From positions 604,359-668,358 of the forward strand of contig NZ_KZ559469.1 in NCBI RefSeq assembly GCF_002850745.1: DNA of 64,000 nt. The letters are read 5' to 3'. The position numbers were made by a program, and so were the translations under genes. Within the stretch, counting starts at the first letter, position 1; each line of letters begins with the position of its first letter. Origin of the DNA: Nonomuraea indica. GTDB lineage: Bacteria; Actinomycetota; Actinomycetes; Streptosporangiales; Streptosporangiaceae. Shown here one piece after another: positions 7,732 through 15,638 of this stretch. The notes below the pieces were generated by a model. The model saw nothing but the letters and a program-made list of their open reading frames with translations, was not told where the DNA came from and made no database searches.

Positions 7732-9978
7732 GTGCAAGCTCAGGGTAAAGATCGTTCCTCTCCGTTCGTGAACGTCGTGCGTCTGATCGCCGCCGGAGCG
7801 GCCGCAGGCGTCCTCACGGCTGCCGTGGCGCTGCCCGCCGTCGGCGGCGCCGGCGTCGCCGCCAAGAGCGGCATGGAACAGCTCAACCTGAAGCCGCAAC
7901 CGCTGGAGGAGCCCCCGCTCTCCGAGCGCACCCTCCTGCGCGACGCCAACGGCAAGCAGATCGCGCGGTTCTACTACGAGAACCGCGAGTCGGTGCCGCT
8001 CGACAAGGTCGCGCCCATCATGCGCACGGCGCTGATCTCGATCGAGGACTTCCGCTTCTACGAGCACGGCCCGATCGACATCGAGGGCACGGCCCGCGCC
8101 CTGGTCAAGAACATGACCTCCGGCGGCGTGGCGCAGGGCGGCTCGTCGATCACTCAGCAGTACGTCAAGCAGGTGCTGATCAACGCCGCCGAGACGCCCG
8201 AGCAGGTGCAGGCGGCGCAGGCGCCCACGGTCGCCCGCAAGCTCCAGGAGCTGCGCCACGCGATGGCGGTCGAGGACAAGTACTCCAAGGACCAGATCCT
8301 GGAGAAGTACCTCAACATCGCCTACTTCGGCGCCGGCGCCCACGGCATCCAGGCCGCGGCCAAGCGCTTCTTCGGCAAGCCGGCCTCCGAGCTCAACCTC
8401 GTCCAGGCCGCCACCCTCGCCGGAGCCGTGCAGAACCCCGACCGCACCGACCCCAACCGCGGCCGCAAGGCCCAGCAGGCCCTGGTCGAACGGCGCAACA
8501 CCGTGCTCGACCGGATGGCCGAGCTGGGCAAGATCACTCCGCAGGAGGCGGCCGAGGCCAAGACCAAGAAGCTCGGCTGGAAGGACACCGAGGTCCGCGG
8601 TGGCTGCGAGGAGAGCGAGTACCCGTACTTCTGTCTCTACGTCCAGCACGAGATCCTCAACAACGAGAGCTTCGGCAAGACCCCGAAGGAACGTCTGAGG
8701 CTCCTGCAGCGCGGCGGCCTGGACATCAAGACCACGATCGAGCCCAAGATGCAGGCGGCCGCCGAGAAGGCGATCAGGAAGTACGTCAGCACCAAGGACA
8801 AGCCGGTCGCCGCCCAGGCCATGGTCGTGCCGGGCACCGGCGAGATCAAGGCGATGGCCGCATCCCGCGAGTTCGGCCGCAGCAAGAAGAAGAACGAGAT
8901 GAGCTACAACATCGTCGCCGACGCCAAGCACGGCGGCGGCGTCGGTTTCCAGCAGGGCTCGACCGCCAAGGCCTACACCCTGGCGGCCGCGCTGGAGAAC
9001 GGCTTCAAGCTCGGCGACGGCCTCTCGACCGGCTCCACCTACTACGCGCCCAGCTACAGCGCCTTCCGCGACTGCAAGGGCAACCGGGTCGGCGACCCCA
9101 AGCATCCGGTGCGCAACTCCAGTGAGGGCGGCGGCGGCTTCAAGACCCTGCAGACGGGCACTTGGGGCTCGGTCAACACGTTCTTCATGAAGCTGGAGGA
9201 GCGGGTCGGCCTGTGCAAGGTCGTCGAGCTGACCAAGCGGCTCGGCGTCAAGCGGGCCGACGGCAAGCCGCTCGGCGAGTACGAGACCTTCACGCTCGGC
9301 ATCAACGAGGTCGACCCGGTCACCGTGGCCAACTCCTACGCCGTCTTCGCCTCCCGCGGCCAGTACTGCAAGCCGATGGCGATCACCCAGTACACCGACC
9401 GCGACGGCAAGGTCAAGCAGTTCAAGCCGCAGTGCGAGAAGGCCATGGACCCCGAGGTCGCCGACGCGGTCAGCGCCATCCTGTCCGGCGTGTTCACCAA
9501 GGGCACGATGCAGGAGGTCGGCGGCATCGGCCGGGACGCCGCGGGCAAGACCGGCACCACCGACGACTACACGGCGGCCTGGTTCGCCGGCTACACGCCC
9601 AACCTGGCCAGCGCGGTCAGCCTGGGTGACCCGCGTGGCGCGTTCAGCCACAAGCTGATCGGCGTGACGATCGGCGGGCGCTACTACGGCTACGTGTACG
9701 GCGCGTCGATCTCCGGCCGCATCTGGAAGGACTCCATGATCGGGGCGCTCAAGGGCGTCGAGGCGGCCGAGTTCACGCCCGTCGACCAGTCGCGCTTCGG
9801 CGGCTGCGGCTCGGGCTGCGCGCCCAAGCGGAAGCAGGAGGAGCCGAGGGAGGACGGCGGCGAGCCCGAGCTGGTGGACCAGCTCGACCAGTTCGACGAC
9901 CCGTTCGACCGGCCGGGCAACAACGACAACCGTCGCGAGAGGACCGGCCAGGACAACCCGGGTAACCGCCGCGGCTGA
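7732..9978 (+). CDS. Class A penicillin-binding protein (glycosyltransferase-transpeptidase)
   Basis: Bifunctional peptidoglycan synthase, about 748 aa, anchored by a membrane segment near residues 17-40 (LIAAGAAAGVLTAAVALPAV). The GT51 domain follows with the catalytic Glu in ISIEDFRFYEHGPID and the QGGSSITQQYVKQV motif. The transpeptidase domain shows SxxK as GSTAKAY, SxN as GSVNTFF and KTG as AGKTGTT. The C-terminal tail is acidic and Pro/Asn/Arg-rich and has no PASTA domain. Position matches ponA2 (Rv3682). GTG at 7732 is preferred; an in-frame ATG at 7651 would add 27 unlikely residues lying on the putative promoter. Confidence 0.92.
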   Translation: MQAQGKDRSSPFVNVVRLIAAGAAAGVLTAAVALPAVGGAGVAAKSGMEQLNLKPQPLEEPPLSERTLLRDANGKQIARFYYENRESVPLDKVAPIMRTALISIEDFRFYEHGPIDIEGTARALVKNMTSGGVAQGGSSITQQYVKQVLINAAETPEQVQAAQAPTVARKLQELRHAMAVEDKYSKDQILEKYLNIAYFGAGAHGIQAAAKRFFGKPASELNLVQAATLAGAVQNPDRTDPNRGRKAQQALVERRNTVLDRMAELGKITPQEAAEAKTKKLGWKDTEVRGGCEESEYPYFCLYVQHEILNNESFGKTPKERLRLLQRGGLDIKTTIEPKMQAAAEKAIRKYVSTKDKPVAAQAMVVPGTGEIKAMAASREFGRSKKKNEMSYNIVADAKHGGGVGFQQGSTAKAYTLAAALENGFKLGDGLSTGSTYYAPSYSAFRDCKGNRVGDPKHPVRNSSEGGGGFKTLQTGTWGSVNTFFMKLEERVGLCKVVELTKRLGVKRADGKPLGEYETFTLGINEVDPVTVANSYAVFASRGQYCKPMAITQYTDRDGKVKQFKPQCEKAMDPEVADAVSAILSGVFTKGTMQEVGGIGRDAAGKTGTTDDYTAAWFAGYTPNLASAVSLGDPRGAFSHKLIGVTIGGRYYGYVYGASISGRIWKDSMIGALKGVEAAEFTPVDQSRFGGCGSGCAPKRKQEEPREDGGEPELVDQLDQFDDPFDRPGNNDNRRERTGQDNPGNRRG

Positions 9979-10038
9979 CCGGCCGGGAGCCGTGCCCGGC
10001 CGCGCGGGTCGCCGCCGGCCGGCCGCGAGACACCAGGA

Positions 10039-10067
10039 GAGGCCTCCGCCCACTCGGCGGAGGCCTC
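10039..10067 (+). terminator. Hairpin terminator after the PBP gene
   Basis: 12-base perfect stem GAGGCCTCCGCC (10039-10050) with its complement at 10056-10067, a 5-base loop and then CTT. It lies 60 bases past the PBP stop. Confidence 0.7.
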
Positions 10068-10102
10068 CTTGCGTCGAGACGCCACCGGCCGAGCCCCTCC
10101 AC

Positions 10103-10180
10103 GGCGCTCGAACCGGCTCGGCCGGAACCGGTTCGGCTCGGCTCGAACCGGCTTCGGCTCGATGGCGCTCGAACCGGCTC
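10103..10180. repeat. Short direct repeats between PBP and yqeY genes
   Basis: GGCGCTCGAACCGGCTC occurs at 10103-10119 and again at 10164-10180, with a partial copy GCTCGAACCGGCT at 10141-10153 and diverged GAACCGG pieces between. The last copy runs into the yqeY stop codon. Origin and function are unknown; it looks like slippage-expanded intergenic DNA. Confidence 0.7.
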
Positions 10181-10634
10181 AGCTCGACAGGCGGGCGCGG
10201 ACGGCCGCCGCCACCCGGCCACCCTCGGCGCGCCCGGCGACCTTCGGGTTGACCACCTTCATCACCTGGCCCATCGCCTGCGGGCCCGAGGCGCCCGTCT
10301 CGGCGACGGCCTCGTCCACCAGCTTCTCCAGCTCCTCGTCGGAGAGCTGGGCCGGCAGGTACTCCTCCAGGACGGCCTGCTCGGCCAGCTCCGCCTCGGC
10401 CTGCTCGGTGCGGCCGGCGCCGCGGAACGCCTCGGCGGCCTCGCGCCGCTTCTTGGCCTCCTTGGTCAGCACCTTCACGACCTCGTCGTCGGAGAGCTCC
10501 CTGGCCTCCTTGCCGGCGACCTCCTCGACGTTCACCGCGGCCAGGGCCATCCGAATCGTCCGCAGACGTACCTCGTCGCGGCTCTTCAGCGAGGCCGTGA
10601 GATCGGCCTTCAGCTTGTCCTTCAATGCGCTCAT
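10179..10634 (-). CDS. GatB/YqeY domain protein
   Basis: 151-aa YqeY-family protein. The domain is homologous to the tail of GatB, which recognises tRNA in amidotransferase; stand-alone YqeY has no settled function. Characteristic segments are LKADLTASLKSRDEVRLRTI at the N-terminus, LEEYLPAQLSDEELEKLVDE in the middle, and GQVMKVVNPKVAGRAEGGRV at the end. ATG at 10634 (MSALKDKL) is the family start; extending upstream gives Arg-rich non-family sequence. It is divergent from the phosphoesterase across 59 bases. Confidence 0.9.
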   Translation of the reverse strand: MSALKDKLKADLTASLKSRDEVRLRTIRMALAAVNVEEVAGKEARELSDDEVVKVLTKEAKKRREAAEAFRGAGRTEQAEAELAEQAVLEEYLPAQLSDEELEKLVDEAVAETGASGPQAMGQVMKVVNPKVAGRAEGGRVAAAVRARLSS

Positions 10635-10693
10635 GCCGTCCATCTTGCCGTCTGGGCGGGCGGCCCGTGTCCACGGTCGGGCATCATGAGTAC

Positions 10694-11587
10694 GTGAGGA
10701 AAGCCGTCGCACTGCCACTGTCCATGCTGGGCCTGGGTCTCGCCGGGCTCGGCTACGCCTCGGTCGTCGAGCGCAACTGGTTCCAGCTGCGCCGGTTCGA
10801 CGTGCCGGTCCTGCCGCGCGGCAGCCGCCCCGTGCGCATCCTCCACCTGTCCGACCTGCACCTGACGCCGCGCCGCAGCATGCTGATCAACTGGGTGCGC
10901 TCGCTCGGCTCGCTGGAGCCCGACCTGGTCGTCAACACCGGCGACTCCATCGCCCACCCCGAGGCCGTCCCCGCCCTGCTGCACGCGCTGGAGCCGCTGC
11001 TCACGCGCCCCGGCCTGTTCGTCTACGGCTCCAACGACCTCTACGCCCCCAAGCCGAAGAACCCCGCCCGCTACCTGTGGCGCACGTCCAAGAACGACCG
11101 GCGCCAGCATGTCCCCTCCCTGCCCTGGGAGGAGCTCGGCGCGGGCATGGCGGCCGAGGGCTGGCTCGACATGAACAACACCACGGCCCGGATCAAGGTC
11201 GGCGACCTCGACGTGGCGGTGGCCGGCATCCACGACTCCCACATCGACCGCGACCGCTACGACCTGGTGGCCGGCCCGGCCCCGGCCGACGCCGACCTGC
11301 GGCTCGGGGTCATGCACTCGCCGGAGCCGCGCAACATGACCCGCTTCGCGGCCGACGGCTACGAGCTCCTGCTCGCCGGTCACACCCATGGCGGCCAGCT
11401 CTGCATCCCCTTCTACGGCGCCCTGGTCACCAACTGCGGCATCGACCGGGCCCGCGTCAAGGGCCTGAGCCGCCACGACTCGGCCTGGCTGCACGTCTCC
11501 GCCGGCCTCGGCACCTCGCCGTACGCCCCGGCCCGCTTCGCCTGTTTCCCCGAGGCTTCGCTGCTCACCCTCGTTCCGCGGCGCTGA
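10694..11587 (+). CDS. Metallophosphoesterase, membrane-anchored (Rv3683-like)
   Basis: Calcineurin-like phosphoesterase of 297 aa. An N-terminal hydrophobic segment (LPLSMLGLGLAGLGYASVV) suggests a membrane anchor. The metal motifs are present in order: LHLSDLHL, VVNTGDS, GSNDLYAPKPKNP (an Asn-Asp form of the usual GNHD, shared with the M. tuberculosis homologue as I recall it), GVMHSPEP and LLAGHTHGGQL. Substrate is unknown. GTG at 10694 gives a sensible N-terminus. It follows the PBP/YqeY genes as in the mycobacterial order. Confidence 0.85.
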   Translation: MRKAVALPLSMLGLGLAGLGYASVVERNWFQLRRFDVPVLPRGSRPVRILHLSDLHLTPRRSMLINWVRSLGSLEPDLVVNTGDSIAHPEAVPALLHALEPLLTRPGLFVYGSNDLYAPKPKNPARYLWRTSKNDRRQHVPSLPWEELGAGMAAEGWLDMNNTTARIKVGDLDVAVAGIHDSHIDRDRYDLVAGPAPADADLRLGVMHSPEPRNMTRFAADGYELLLAGHTHGGQLCIPFYGALVTNCGIDRARVKGLSRHDSAWLHVSAGLGTSPYAPARFACFPEASLLTLVPRR

Positions 11588-11648
11588 CGGTCACGAGCAC
11601 GCCCGAAGTCCGCTAGACTTTCCCAAGCACGAGCAAGACGGCGTGCAC

Positions 11649-11722
11649 CGGGGTGTAGCGCAGCTTGGCAGCGCGCTTCGTTCGGGACGAAGAGGTCGTG
11701 GGTTCAAATCCCGCCACCCCGA
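11649..11722 (+). tRNA. tRNA-Pro (anticodon CGG)
   Basis: 74-base cloverleaf. The acceptor stem CGGGGTG (11649-11655) pairs with CACCCCG (11715-11721), discriminator A follows, and CCA is not encoded. The anticodon stem CTTCG/CGAAG encloses loop TTCGGGA with anticodon CGG at 11683-11685. The T arm GTGGG-TTCAAAT-CCCGC is standard. TAGACT at 11614-11619 is a possible -10 box. Confidence 0.96.
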
Positions 11723-11740
11723 CACAGTTTGACCAGGTAG

Positions 11741-11774
11741 AGGGCTTGATCCGCTGAGCGGGTCGGGCCCTTTT
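11741..11774 (+). terminator. Rho-independent terminator of the tRNA-Pro gene
   Basis: Long hairpin with AGGGC-TT-GATCCGC on the left and GCGGGTC-GG-GCCCT on the right around a TGA loop, allowing G-T pairs, followed at once by TTT. It lies 19 bases after the tRNA. Confidence 0.75.
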
Positions 11775-11873
11775 CCGTTTCTGCCATCGCACCTGGACCC
11801 TTGTCGTCGAAGATCGGGTTCGTGGCGTGGGCGCACGTTCCCGCCCGGTCCGGGCGGGAACGGCCGGACAGGG

Positions 11874-13076
11874 CTACCAGGTGACCGGCAGCCGGTGCGC
11901 GCCGTAGATGCTCATGTCCGTACGCATCGGCACCTCCTCGGGCGGCACCGCCAGCCGCAAGCCGGGGAAGCGCCGGAACAGCGCGGGGAAGGCCACGCGC
12001 ATCTCGATCCTGGCGAGCTGCTGACCGAGGCACTGGTGGATGCCGTGCCCGAAGGTCAGGTGGCCCACGGTCGGGGGGCGGGTGACGTCGAAGGTCTCCG
12101 GGTCGGCGAACCGTTCGGGGTCGCGGTTGGCCGCCGGCACCGAGATCGTGACCACCTGTCCCTTCCTGATCGTCTGACCGGCGATCTCGACGTCCTCGAG
12201 AGCGGCCCTGAGCGGCCCAAGGTGCGTGACGGCCAGATAGCGGAGCAGCTCCTCGACGGCCCCTTCGATCAGTGACGGCTCCGACCGCAGGGCCGCGAGC
12301 TGCCCCGGGTCGCTCAGCAGGGCGAACGTGCCGAGCCCGAGCATGTTGGCCGTGGTCTCGTGCCCTGCGACCAGGAGCAGCAGCCCCGCCCCCGCGATCT
12401 CCTCAGGAGAGAGATCGCCGCCGGACATGAGGCCGCTGAGCAGGTCGTCAGCCGGTTCCGCCCGCTTCCTTGCGACCAGTTCGTACAGGTAGCCCATCAT
12501 CGATCCGGTCGCCGCGCCGACCTCCTCCCTGGTCGACCCGACTCTCAGCGCGGTCGCGGAGTCGCACTGGAAGCGCTCCCTGTCGGCGTACGGCACGCCG
12601 AGCAGCTCGCAGATGACGAGGGAGGGGATCGGCAGGGCGAACTCCTGGATCAGGTCCGCGGGCGCCCCACCTCGCTCCATGGCGTCCAGGACCTCCTCGG
12701 TGATCCGCTCGATCCGCGGCTCCAGCTGCCGCATCCTGCGAACGGTGAACTGCGCGGCCAGCTGCTTCCTGAAGCGGGAGTGGTCGGGCGGATCCATCTG
12801 CATGAAGAAACCGGGCGGCTGGACGAAGTTCTCCGGCTCGAGCCCCTCCCAGCGGATCGGCCAGTGCAGGTTCTGCAGCAGGCTGCTGAAACGCGGATCC
12901 GTCAGCACCGCCTTGGCCGCCGAGAAGCCGGTCACCAGCCAGCCCTGGTGGCCGTCGGGATAGTGGAGAGGGCGGACGGGCGCCTCGTCCCGCCAGCGAC
13001 CAAGCACCTCGGGAGGGTCGAAGGGGGAAGGGCGCTCGGTGGGAAAGGTGACAGGGGTGAACGAAGCCTCGGACAT
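11874..13076 (-). CDS. Cytochrome P450
   Basis: Soluble bacterial class P450 of 400 aa (CYP107/CYP105-like layout). The I-helix has LLLVAGHETTAN with the full acid-alcohol pair, the K-helix ExxR is EELLR, and the haem loop is FGHGIHQCLGQQLARIE with the thiolate cysteine. Substrate is unknown; no ferredoxin or reductase gene is adjacent. ATG at 13076 (MSEASFTP) is chosen over ATG at 13091 because GAGGGAG precedes it by 6 bases. The gene lies 93 bases after a TetR gene on the same strand, with tandem operator-like palindromes between. Confidence 0.93.
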   Translation of the reverse strand: MSEASFTPVTFPTERPSPFDPPEVLGRWRDEAPVRPLHYPDGHQGWLVTGFSAAKAVLTDPRFSSLLQNLHWPIRWEGLEPENFVQPPGFFMQMDPPDHSRFRKQLAAQFTVRRMRQLEPRIERITEEVLDAMERGGAPADLIQEFALPIPSLVICELLGVPYADRERFQCDSATALRVGSTREEVGAATGSMMGYLYELVARKRAEPADDLLSGLMSGGDLSPEEIAGAGLLLLVAGHETTANMLGLGTFALLSDPGQLAALRSEPSLIEGAVEELLRYLAVTHLGPLRAALEDVEIAGQTIRKGQVVTISVPAANRDPERFADPETFDVTRPPTVGHLTFGHGIHQCLGQQLARIEMRVAFPALFRRFPGLRLAVPPEEVPMRTDMSIYGAHRLPVTW

Positions 13077-13096
13077 GGGCAGCTCCCTCATACGTC

Positions 13097-13129
13097 CTCT
13101 ACAGATGTAGAGACTCTACGTCAGTAGAG
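13097..13129. promoter_or_regulatory. Tandem palindromic operator upstream of P450
   Basis: Two adjacent palindromes: CTCTACA-GA-TGTAGAG at 13097-13112 and CTCTAC-GTCA-GTAGAG at 13114-13129, centres 17 bases apart. The half-site CTCTAC/GTAGAG is shared. They lie just before the P450 start and directly after the TetR gene, which is the obvious candidate to bind them as paired dimers. Confidence 0.75.
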
Positions 13130-13169
13130 GGTCGCTGAGGCAACCGGCCCCGCGGGGGCCCTGCGAGCC

Positions 13170-13730
13170 TCAGGATCGGGTGGCGGCGGCCAGCAGCATG
13201 CGTATCGTGGCGCGCAGGTCGGGGGCGTCGGCGCGCGCCCCCATGCCGACGAGACGGTCGAAGACCACCCCGTCGAGGAAGGCGATGAGGTCGACGGCGT
13301 GCCGGTGGGCGTCGGGCACGCCGGCGGAGGCCAGCAGTTCGGTGATCATCTCGCGCAGGTGGTCGCCGCTCGCCATGAGCACGCGATGCAGCTCAGGCCG
13401 CCTGACCGCCTCGAGCGACAGCTCGTACCGGGCGAGCTGGCGATCGCGGCCGGTGGTGAGCCACTGCCCGACCACGGTCGCCACCGCCTCGACCAGGCCT
13501 TCGAGATCGGAGCCCGAGGCCTCCCTCAGTGCCGCCAGGTCGGCGGCGGTGCCCTCCGCGAGCCGGTGCACCGTGGCCTGCAGCAGCGCCTGGCGCGTCC
13601 TGAAGTAGTACGAGGTCGAGCCTTCGGGCAGACCGGCCGCCCTGTCGACGGTGCGATGGGTCAGACCGCGCATGCCCTCCGCGGCGAGTACGGTGATCGC
13701 CACGTCGGCGATCTCTTCTCTGCGGGACAC
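13170..13730 (-). CDS. TetR-family repressor
   Basis: 186-aa TetR regulator from GTG at 13730 (VSRREEIADVAITVLA). The helix-turn-helix is MRGLTHRTVDRAAGLPEGST followed by SYYFRTRQALLQATV, the typical third and fourth helices. The C-terminal domain is of the TetR_C type with no recognised ligand signature. It sits directly upstream of the P450 and probably controls it through the CTCTAC...GTAGAG sites. The upstream in-frame ATG at 13808 would add a Pro/Arg-rich stretch and is less likely. Confidence 0.85.
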   Translation of the reverse strand: MSRREEIADVAITVLAAEGMRGLTHRTVDRAAGLPEGSTSYYFRTRQALLQATVHRLAEGTAADLAALREASGSDLEGLVEAVATVVGQWLTTGRDRQLARYELSLEAVRRPELHRVLMASGDHLREMITELLASAGVPDAHRHAVDLIAFLDGVVFDRLVGMGARADAPDLRATIRMLLAAATRS

Positions 13731-13832
13731 GCACCGAGTGTAGGCCCAGGCCCGAAAGCCGGGCGGCAGAGCGCCCCTTCGGACCCCACGAGGCCCCGGC
13801 GAGGGCAAGGAGCTCCGGCGCCGGGCCGCGCC

Positions 13833-15065
13833 TCATCGGTAGGCGAGGCGGCGCAGCAGGATCTCCGCAGGACCCCGGTAACCGGCTCGGCGCATGAGCT
13901 CGGCCAGAGCGACGGACACCGCCCAGGTCGCCGCGGCCACCCCCGTGGCGCCGGCCAACCCGAGGTCGTCCTGCAACGCGAGCCCGTACGGGTAGAAGAC
14001 TAGGACGAACACCACGGACTGGAAGAGATAGAGGCTCATCGAGCGCCGGCCGAGCGCCTGGATGGCGGTGGTGAATCGGTTCGGCCGCCGGCCGGCCGGT
14101 ATCGCGATCAGCCCGATGACGGCGGCCATGCCGATCCCGCCCGCGTATCCGGTGAGCGGCTGTGCGAGCGCCGCGAACCACAGGGCGCCCGCCGGCGGCT
14201 CGGCCCACACTCCGAGCTGCACCAGGCCGGCGGGGAGTGCGCCGATGACGGACAGCGAAAGCGTGACGATCGCGGCGTTGCGCAGGTACCGGCGATGGCG
14301 GTCCGGCTCGTCCAGCAGCCGCCGGCGCGCCGCCCACACGCCGACGAGCACACCGGGAACGACCATGAGGACTCCGGTGACCAGGGCGAAGGGCCAGACC
14401 TGGAGGCGCTCGGCGAGCAACGCCCAGGCGCCGTCGGCCCCGGCGGCGATGCTTCCCGCGCCGTAGGGCGAGTTGTCGTGCGCCATCGGGTACCACGTGG
14501 CGAAGCCCGCCAGGGCCGTCGCCGGGACCAGACCGATTCCCGCCGTCCACAACAGGGTCGCGTCCTTGGCGCGCAGCAGGCCGACGAGCAGGACGGCGCT
14601 GAGCCCGTACGCGGCCAGGATGTCGATGGGGGCGAGCACCGCCATGTGGACGAAACCGATCCCGACGAGCCACCATCCCCGGCGGCGCAGCAACCTGCGA
14701 GTCGTCACCCAGTCGTCACCGCGTTCCATCCGCCGGTTCAGCAACTGGACCAACGAGTAGCCGAACAGGAAGGCGAACAGCGGGCGCGCGTGGTTGTTGA
14801 CGAAGAGGTTGTGGAACACGTTGATCACGCCGTTGGCCACGGGATTCCCTCGGTCGAGGGTGAGCACGAACAGCGGCGCGTGCGCGAACGCTATGGCCAG
14901 CAGCATGAAGCCGCGGGCCAGATCAGGGGCCGGGACCCGGCCGGAGCTGTCGAGCACGCCATCACGGGCGGTGGACGCCGGGATCGAATGGTTCACCACG
15001 TGATCAACCGTAATGAGCCAGGACGTCGGTCCCGAATGCGCCTCCGGCGGCCCGTCACCGTGCAT
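13833..15065 (-). CDS. DUF418-domain multipass membrane protein
   Basis: About 410 aa with some ten hydrophobic segments, starting with LARGFMLLAIAFAHAPLFVL. The HARPLFAFLFGYSLVQLL segment and the C-terminal QALGRRSMSLYLFQSVVFVL are typical of DUF418 proteins, which are related to acyltransferase-3 type membrane proteins. Function is unknown. ATG at 15065 gives a long hydrophilic N-terminus; GTG at 14999 or 14996 would place the start nearer the first membrane helix. It is divergent from the molybdenum hydroxylase operon. Confidence 0.8.
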   Translation of the reverse strand: MHGDGPPEAHSGPTSWLITVDHVVNHSIPASTARDGVLDSSGRVPAPDLARGFMLLAIAFAHAPLFVLTLDRGNPVANGVINVFHNLFVNNHARPLFAFLFGYSLVQLLNRRMERGDDWVTTRRLLRRRGWWLVGIGFVHMAVLAPIDILAAYGLSAVLLVGLLRAKDATLLWTAGIGLVPATALAGFATWYPMAHDNSPYGAGSIAAGADGAWALLAERLQVWPFALVTGVLMVVPGVLVGVWAARRRLLDEPDRHRRYLRNAAIVTLSLSVIGALPAGLVQLGVWAEPPAGALWFAALAQPLTGYAGGIGMAAVIGLIAIPAGRRPNRFTTAIQALGRRSMSLYLFQSVVFVLVFYPYGLALQDDLGLAGATGVAAATWAVSVALAELMRRAGYRGPAEILLRRLAYR

Positions 15066-15092
15066 ACACCGCTAGGGTATGGTGGCCGCTAA

Positions 15093-15112
15093 GTCGTACA
15101 TGGGTGTACGAC
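15093..15112. promoter_or_regulatory. Palindromic operator before the molybdenum hydroxylase operon
   Basis: Perfect 8-base inverted repeat GTCGTACA (15093-15100) and TGTACGAC (15105-15112) with a TGGG spacer. It lies just downstream of a possible -10 (TAGGGT or TATGGT near 15074-15085) and 2 bases before the AGGAGG ribosome site, ideal for repression. No regulator gene adjoins it. Confidence 0.7.
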
Positions 15113-15125
15113 ATAGGAGGTGTCG

Positions 15126-15638
15126 ATGAGCGGCCACATCCCGGTCCGGCTGCATGTGAACGGACAGGCGCATGACCTGTCCCTGGATCCCCGTGTCACC
15201 CTGCTCGACTGCCTGCGCGAGCATCTCGGCCTGACCGGCACGAAGAAGGGCTGCGACCAGGGCGCCTGCGGGGCCTGCACGGTTCTCGCCGACGGCGAGC
15301 GGATCAACTCCTGCCTGACCCCTGCCGTCCAGTGCGACGGCATGGAGATCGTCACCATCGAGGCCATGGCGAACGACGAGCTGGGAACCAGGGTGCAGGA
15401 CGCGTTCCTGGCGCACGACGGGCTCCAGTGCGGCTACTGCACCTCCGGGCAGATCTGCTCCGTCGTCGCCATGCTGGCCGAACACCGCGCCGGCCGGCCG
15501 AGCGCCGTGACCGAGGACCTGACCGGGCCCGCGCCGCTCACCGACGTCGAGATCAGGGAGCGGATGGCGGGCAATCTGTGCAGGTGCGGCGCCTACAACG
15601 GCATCGTGGCCGCCATCAGGGAGGTGACCCGGACGTGA
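15126..15638 (+). CDS. Molybdenum hydroxylase iron-sulfur subunit (PaoA/YagT-like)
   Basis: 170-aa [2Fe-2S] subunit of a xanthine dehydrogenase-family enzyme. The plant-ferredoxin cluster is bound by GCDQGACGACTVL and a later Cys in INSCLT; the second cluster lies in LQCGYCTSGQ and NLCRCGAYNGI. ATG at 15126 is supported by AGGAGG at 15115-15120. It has no twin-arginine signal, so the complex is probably cytoplasmic. It is the first gene of a three-gene operon and overlaps the FAD subunit by 4 bases. Confidence 0.93.
   Translation: MSGHIPVRLHVNGQAHDLSLDPRVTLLDCLREHLGLTGTKKGCDQGACGACTVLADGERINSCLTPAVQCDGMEIVTIEAMANDELGTRVQDAFLAHDGLQCGYCTSGQICSVVAMLAEHRAGRPSAVTEDLTGPAPLTDVEIRERMAGNLCRCGAYNGIVAAIREVTRT

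Noticed and set aside
7693..10674. Long antisense open frame across the PBP and yqeY genes
   Set aside because: Composition is Leu/Gly/Val/Arg-rich shadow sequence, and the sense strand has clear PBP and YqeY domains.
11591..11836. Antisense small open frame containing a WRDLNPRPL peptide
   Set aside because: This peptide is the well-known false translation of a tRNA gene, here tRNA-Pro.
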